The notes under the pieces: generated by a model
What the model saw: the letters and a program-made list of their open reading frames with translations, nothing else
Told to the model about the DNA's origin: nothing
The model's database searches: none
Translations under genes and position numbers: made by a program
Shown here: piece after piece, positions 44,090 to 47,579 of the stretch
How positions within the stretch are numbered: the stretch's first letter is position 1
How the letters are laid out: each line of letters opens with the position of its first letter
Source of the DNA: Acidobacteriaceae bacterium
GTDB taxonomy: Bacteria > Acidobacteriota > Terriglobia > Terriglobales > Acidobacteriaceae
Direction: 5' to 3'
NCBI GenBank assembly: GCA_025355505.1
Contig: JANXZM010000041.1
Location: 1-47,579 of the forward strand
DNA length: 47,579 bases

Positions 44090-45496
44090 TTATTCGATAC
44101 GAGTCGGCCTGGGGTGCCATTCCACCCCAATGCTACCGACGTGCCGCTGCGCAATCTGGCCGCAGCCGAGCGCGCTTTGACAATCCGCAGTAGGAATATC
44201 GAAGCCCACCTCGCTGAAGCGATAAGCGACAAACAAGTCGTAATACCGTCCCAGGTGTTTGCGGATGACGGCTGCGGCATAACCTTCGTCGAAGGTGCCC
44301 GCGGCCACGCCGCCGAACGCTACGCTCTGCAGTTTCTTGTTATGGGAGTAGCCCAGGTCGCCATAGAAATCAATCGTGCGTGCCAGTAGGCGTTTGTACC
44401 CGAGCCGTGCAGCCTGGGTATCGGCGCCCGCGAAGAAGCCCGATCCTTCGGACGTGAATTTTTCGTAGGTGGCAACCAGCGAGGAATGAGCGAACTTGTA
44501 GCGCAACTGAACCCGAGCGCTTACCGACCAATGCTTGAGGTTGCCACCCTGTTGCAGGTCGGTGTATTGCGGACCGGCTCCGGCAATCAAGCTCATCCGG
44601 TTGCTGATGGTGTGGCTCCAGCGCACATTGATGACGTGGTTAAAAACCTCGCCGCCCGTGTTTTGCGGAAATTGAAATAGCTGAAAACCGTAGACTGCGC
44701 CGATCTGATCGTGACGGGAAAGCAGATGGCTGTATCCGCCCTGAGCCGTGATCTGGTCGCTGTTGAGCAAAAGAGGAGGGTTCGAGGGGTCGTAGAAATG
44801 CGCATTGCTGAATCCGCCCGCCACCGTGATGGCGGAGACGGGATTTAGCGCTTGCACAGCATCGAGAATGGCCGTGTTCCCGAGCCGGGGAATATTTCCA
44901 ACCGAGCCTAGCTGACCGGTGAGGTGCATGCCGGGCAAACCGCCGCCCAGCGTCGCGCCCCCGCCGGTGGCAAGACCCAACCCTGGGACACCACCAAAGG
45001 TGCCGATAGCGAAGGAGCCGTCCGGCAAGTAACTGAAGGAGTCGCGCACCGTGGCTTGGCCAGTACGCCAGCGCGTCACGGCCTCGAGGCCAGCGGCTTG
45101 CAATTGCTTCGCGTCATAAGGACTGGAGTAGAATGCTCCGCCACCGAGGTACTCGAGAAATAGATCGCTCTTGGGCCAGAATTGCTGGAGGTCGACAGCT
45201 CCGAGAACACGCGTGACAGATTCCAGGCCAGTGGCGCCCAACCGGTTGCCCCCGTTTGTGTCCACCGACTGACTCACCTGCAAAGCTGGCGCGATGAAGC
45301 TCCGGGTGGCGGTGTGCAGTTCGAGGCTAGGTTCGTCCAGGCCAGTTACCGGCGGGTTCTCTGGGTTCAGCACCGGCGAGTTCTGCCCGAAGGCCGGAGC
45401 CGGCCCGGGCTGGGACTGGGAACTAGTCTGGGCGGCGGCGCACAGGCTCATGCCGAGAACCAGCAGCGTCAACCGGATTGTTCGCATTCCTACCAT
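44090..45496 (-). CDS. Outer-membrane beta-barrel protein of the EPS locus
   Basis: A 468-residue protein with signal peptide MRTIRLTLLVLGMSLCAAAQ preceded by a few residues; GGTGA supports the ATG at 45496, and a GTG 12 bases upstream is the longer option. The mature chain shows alternating-residue strands rich in Gly and aromatic residues (such as LFVAYRFSEVGFDIP and GSIGVEWHPRP). About 16 such strands are consistent with a barrel. A run of glycine-rich repeats (LGLATGGGATLGGGLPG) lies near residue 175. It occupies the place where EPS loci often encode a secretin-like or AlgE-like exit pore. No named family recognised. Confidence 0.72.
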   Translation of the reverse strand: MVGMRTIRLTLLVLGMSLCAAAQTSSQSQPGPAPAFGQNSPVLNPENPPVTGLDEPSLELHTATRSFIAPALQVSQSVDTNGGNRLGATGLESVTRVLGAVDLQQFWPKSDLFLEYLGGGAFYSSPYDAKQLQAAGLEAVTRWRTGQATVRDSFSYLPDGSFAIGTFGGVPGLGLATGGGATLGGGLPGMHLTGQLGSVGNIPRLGNTAILDAVQALNPVSAITVAGGFSNAHFYDPSNPPLLLNSDQITAQGGYSHLLSRHDQIGAVYGFQLFQFPQNTGGEVFNHVINVRWSHTISNRMSLIAGAGPQYTDLQQGGNLKHWSVSARVQLRYKFAHSSLVATYEKFTSEGSGFFAGADTQAARLGYKRLLARTIDFYGDLGYSHNKKLQSVAFGGVAAGTFDEGYAAAVIRKHLGRYYDLFVAYRFSEVGFDIPTADCQSALGCGQIAQRHVGSIGVEWHPRPTRIE

Positions 45497-45535
45497 ATTT
45501 TTCACCACGCAGATCCCTTGGGGACCGCATATCCC

Positions 45536-46171
45536 TTACGGGACGACAATTGTATCCCCCGGCTGCAACAGATAATTCTGTTCGATCTGCTCACCCTTGA
45601 CTAGCTTGCGATAGTTCACCGGCAGTTTCTGCTGTTTACCGTTCTCGGTGCGCAGAACGTAAATGCGTTTGGTGTTGGCAAACTGGCTAATTCCGGCGCT
45701 GGACAATGCTTGCAGAACGGTCATGTTGGGCAGCATCGGCGCGGCCCCGGAATGCAACACCTCGCCCACCAGGTATATCCGCTTGCTGTTGATCTCGGTC
45801 ACAACCACGGTGACCCGGGGGTCGGCAATGTACTTTTTCAGCTTCTCCGTCACCGAGTCGGCCAACTGCTTGGGCGTCAGCCCTGAGGCCTGCACATCGT
45901 TCAGCAAGGGAAGAGAGATCTTGCCATCGGGACGCACCGGCAAGGTAGCGGTGAGGTCGGCTTCCTTCCACACTGCAATGTGGAGCACATCCTGGGGTCC
46001 GATGACATACTCGGGTCCGGCTTGGTTGTTCGAAGCCTCATTTGTCGTCTTATCGGAAACGGCCTTGTCGGAAGCGGGACTGGCGGCGGGCTGGGCGGGC
46101 GCATCCTGCGCCAACGCGATGCTGCTGATCAGGATTAGTGCCGCGACCGCCGCTTTCCATGCTGATTTCAT
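45536..46171 (-). CDS. Wza-type polysaccharide export protein
   Basis: A 211-residue periplasmic/outer-membrane export protein. It has a signal peptide (MKSAWKAAVAALILISSIALA) without a lipobox cysteine, a polysaccharide-export domain (YVIGPQDVLHIAVWKEADLT, LPVRPDGKISLPLL) and a following SLBB-like domain (IYLVGEVLHSGAAPML). AGAGGAG precedes the ATG. Classical Wza is a longer lipoprotein with a C-terminal helix, which this one lacks, so the adjacent barrel may provide the outer-membrane pore. Confidence 0.9.
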   Translation of the reverse strand: MKSAWKAAVAALILISSIALAQDAPAQPAASPASDKAVSDKTTNEASNNQAGPEYVIGPQDVLHIAVWKEADLTATLPVRPDGKISLPLLNDVQASGLTPKQLADSVTEKLKKYIADPRVTVVVTEINSKRIYLVGEVLHSGAAPMLPNMTVLQALSSAGISQFANTKRIYVLRTENGKQQKLPVNYRKLVKGEQIEQNYLLQPGDTIVVP

Positions 46172-46200
46172 ATTTTCTCCTCTAAACCTCTAACTCCTCT

Positions 46201-46217
46201 CAGCGCCCTGAGCGCTG
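46201..46217. repeat. Inverted repeat between regulator and export gene
   Basis: CAGCGC-CCTGA-GCGCTG, a perfect 6-bp palindrome four bases after the regulator stop. It may be an mRNA hairpin or an operator for autoregulation. Confidence 0.4.
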
Positions 46218-46220
46218 CGA

Positions 46221-47150
46221 TCAGGCCCCGTACTCTTCGTAACCGATCTGCTTTAGCTTGTAAAGCAGGGCCTTATAGCTGATCTGCAACTCCTGGGCGG
46301 CCCGCCGCCGGTTCCAACGGGTTCGCGTCAACACCTGAAGGATGATTTCCCTTTCGGCTTCGCGGGAGGCGGCGCGCGCCGCATCCTTGAGAGATATTCT
46401 TTCGCCGTTGCCGTTGCGATCGACCCGCCGCAACAAAGACCGCAATCCTCCCATGGCCAGCGTTTCATCGCCGAGCGCAACAATGGCTCGAGCGGCGTCT
46501 TTCAGTTCGCGAATGTTTCCCGGCCAGTTGTATTCCAGGAAAAAATTCTGGGTCTCGAGACTGAGCACCGGTACCGCCCGGCAAAAATCACGGGCAGCGG
46601 CCGAGAGAAACCAGTCGCGCAGCACGGGAATATCTTCTTTCCGCTGCCGTAAAGGAGGCAGCCGCAAACAAACTCCGCTGATTCCATAATAGAGGTCTTC
46701 GCGGAACTTGCCGGCCTTGACCTCGGGTTCCAACTCGCGCGAGGTTCCGCAGATGAAACGAGGCACGCGACGTTGCTCGGCGCCAGTCAACCCGATCTGG
46801 CGAACCAGTTCCTTCTGGGCCGCCGCGCTGAGGTCTCCCACTTCCTGAAGATAGACGGTTCCACCTTGACCGTCGCGAGCAACCAGAATTGCTTCGCTGG
46901 CTTCCCGACCCTGATCGACCTGAAACGACTCCGAGGCGCGGCTGGAAAGAGCATGAATGCGGCCCGCCGCTGCTGCCTTGCCGGAACCGCGCTCAGCTAC
47001 CACCAGCACAGGAACGTCATTCTGCGACAGTTCACGGATCACCGCTTCGACGGTGCGCATGCCGGCGCTGACGCTCTCCAGCCAGACACGGGACCCGCCA
47101 TTCTGCGAGCCTGCGGCTGTTTCCTGGATTTCGGTTCTGTCGAGGTCCAT
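46221..47150 (-). CDS. Atypical NtrC-like AAA+ regulator lacking the GAFTGA loop
   Basis: A 309-residue protein. The ATG at 47150 (MDLDRTEIQ) is preferred over a longer frame because GGAAA precedes it. Walker A is AERGSGKAA (52-60). The region before Walker B is about 25 residues too short and has no ESELFGHEKGAFTGA. Walker B reads VYLQEVGD, with Gln where Asp is usual. Sensor and arginine-finger motifs (FREDLYYGISGV, LPPLRQRKEDIPVL, WPGNIREL) and a Fis-type HTH (RRRAAQELQISYKALLYKLKQIGY) are intact. There is no receiver domain. It heads the exopolysaccharide operon, so it is a likely pathway regulator, but probably not a sigma-54 activator. The gap to wza is 49 bases. Confidence 0.85.
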   Translation of the reverse strand: MDLDRTEIQETAAGSQNGGSRVWLESVSAGMRTVEAVIRELSQNDVPVLVVAERGSGKAAAAGRIHALSSRASESFQVDQGREASEAILVARDGQGGTVYLQEVGDLSAAAQKELVRQIGLTGAEQRRVPRFICGTSRELEPEVKAGKFREDLYYGISGVCLRLPPLRQRKEDIPVLRDWFLSAAARDFCRAVPVLSLETQNFFLEYNWPGNIRELKDAARAIVALGDETLAMGGLRSLLRRVDRNGNGERISLKDAARAASREAEREIILQVLTRTRWNRRRAAQELQISYKALLYKLKQIGYEEYGA

Positions 47151-47506
47151 ACTTTTCCGCTTTACTTTTCCGCAGCCAAGACAGTGGGGGGACGTCTCGG
47201 ACAAAGGCTTATACAGTCTAGAGCACACGCACTGCCAATCCGGCCAAGATGACTCAGAGCCTCCGAAACAATATGCTCTTATTTATCAATTACTTACGAC
47301 TTTAGCCCTCTATCCCGACTCTACTCATACGCTACCACGTTGCGGACAAATGGGAAATTTATTACCCACATCCTCGGTAATCTGTGGGGATTACTTTCTG
47401 CTTGTCTTGGGGAAAAAGTCCTAACTCTGTGCAAGCACTAGTGTAGTGTCTCATTATTAGAGTCGTTTATGTATCGAGGGTCATCTTATGATGAGGAGAC
47501 CTCGAA
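47151..47506. other. Divergent region: EPS operon leader and probable IS end
   Basis: About 350 bases between the divergent regulator gene and the transposase start. It should contain the exopolysaccharide promoter. It is locally AT-rich (47270-47400), unlike its surroundings. No sigma-54 type GG-N10-GC element was recognised with confidence. The terminal inverted repeat of the insertion sequence probably starts near 47440 (AGTGTAGTGTCTCAT), but only one end is visible. Confidence 0.45.
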
Positions 47507-47579
47507 ATGCGCGTAGCTCAGCCCATTTTTTTGCAAGAAGACGTCCGGCGGAAACTGGAGAAGCAGGCGCGCGGACGTT
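47507..47579 (+). CDS. N-terminus of a probable IS630-family transposase (cut by the window end)
   Basis: GAGGAG precedes an ATG that opens a frame to the window edge. The 24 readable residues, MRVAQPIFLQEDVRRKLEKQ and then ARGR, resemble the start of IS630-type transposases, which typically begin MRVAPxIxLTxEQRxxLExWARGR. The catalytic DDE region is outside the window. The identification is by pattern over a short stretch. Confidence 0.55.
   Translation, partial: MRVAQPIFLQEDVRRKLEKQARGR

Noticed and set aside
42891-44180. 429-residue plus-strand frame opposite wzz
   Set aside because: Antisense shadow with hydrophobic composition caused by the coiled-coil codons of wzz.

Overview
The window looks like chromosomal DNA of a soil-type Acidobacteriota (Terriglobia-like). 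This rests on its moderately high GC, very short operonic gaps with ATGA stop/start overlaps, secreted TPR and DUF4331 proteins, a CIRCE-controlled groESL, many small GC-rich palindromic intergenic repeats, and an exosortase-style exopolysaccharide locus. The taxonomic call is an inference from gene content, not from a marker gene.

Layout. (1) 1-1807: the end of an ankyrin-repeat gene, a small membrane protein, then about 1 kb without a convincing gene that holds an isolated tmRNA/tRNA-like 3' end (candidate attachment scar). (2) 1808-10909: a fermentation or anaerobic carbon module. It has an ADP-forming acyl-CoA synthetase fused to a GNAT domain, pyruvate:ferredoxin oxidoreductase, a decayed dihydroorotate-dehydrogenase-like remnant, an acetyl-CoA hydrolase/CoA-transferase, a tiny membrane protein and a c-type cytochrome. 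At least three of these genes carry a CRP/FNR-type palindrome (TGTGA-N6-TCACA-like) upstream. (3) 10910-12034: decayed DNA with interspersed repeats and a broken sigma-54 activator fragment. (4) 12038-18988, minus strand: DUF4331 protein, two paralogous TPR proteins, a NicO/RcnA-type transporter with a large exported N-terminal domain, and a NiCoT-type nickel/cobalt permease. This is a candidate envelope metal-handling system of unknown substrate. (5) 19600-26725, plus strand: RluA-type pseudouridine synthase, uvrA overlapping a TPR gene and two small exported proteins, then a secreted carboxypeptidase-regulatory-like protein. (6) 27095-29412: groES-groEL with a consensus promoter overlapping a CIRCE operator and ending in a strong terminator. 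(7) 29717-47150, minus strand: a 14-gene exopolysaccharide operon. In transcription order it holds a degenerate AAA+ regulator, Wza-type exporter, outer-membrane barrel, Wzz, ExeA-like ATPase, BY-kinase, priming sugar transferase, GT2, GT4, O-antigen polymerase, deacetylase-like protein, asparagine-synthase-like amidotransferase and two GT4s. (8) 47507-end: the first codons of a probable IS630-type transposase.

How parts fit together. PFOR makes acetyl-CoA from pyruvate; the ADP-forming synthetase could conserve it as ATP plus acetate, and the CoA-transferase could exchange CoA between acids. The shared palindromes suggest common control by a CRP/FNR-family regulator encoded elsewhere. The exopolysaccharide operon contains the regulator, priming, elongation, polymerisation, chain-length and export functions. 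It resembles exosortase-associated EPS loci, but neither an exosortase nor a PEP-CTERM protein is visible here. Its regulator lacks the sigma-54 contact loop.
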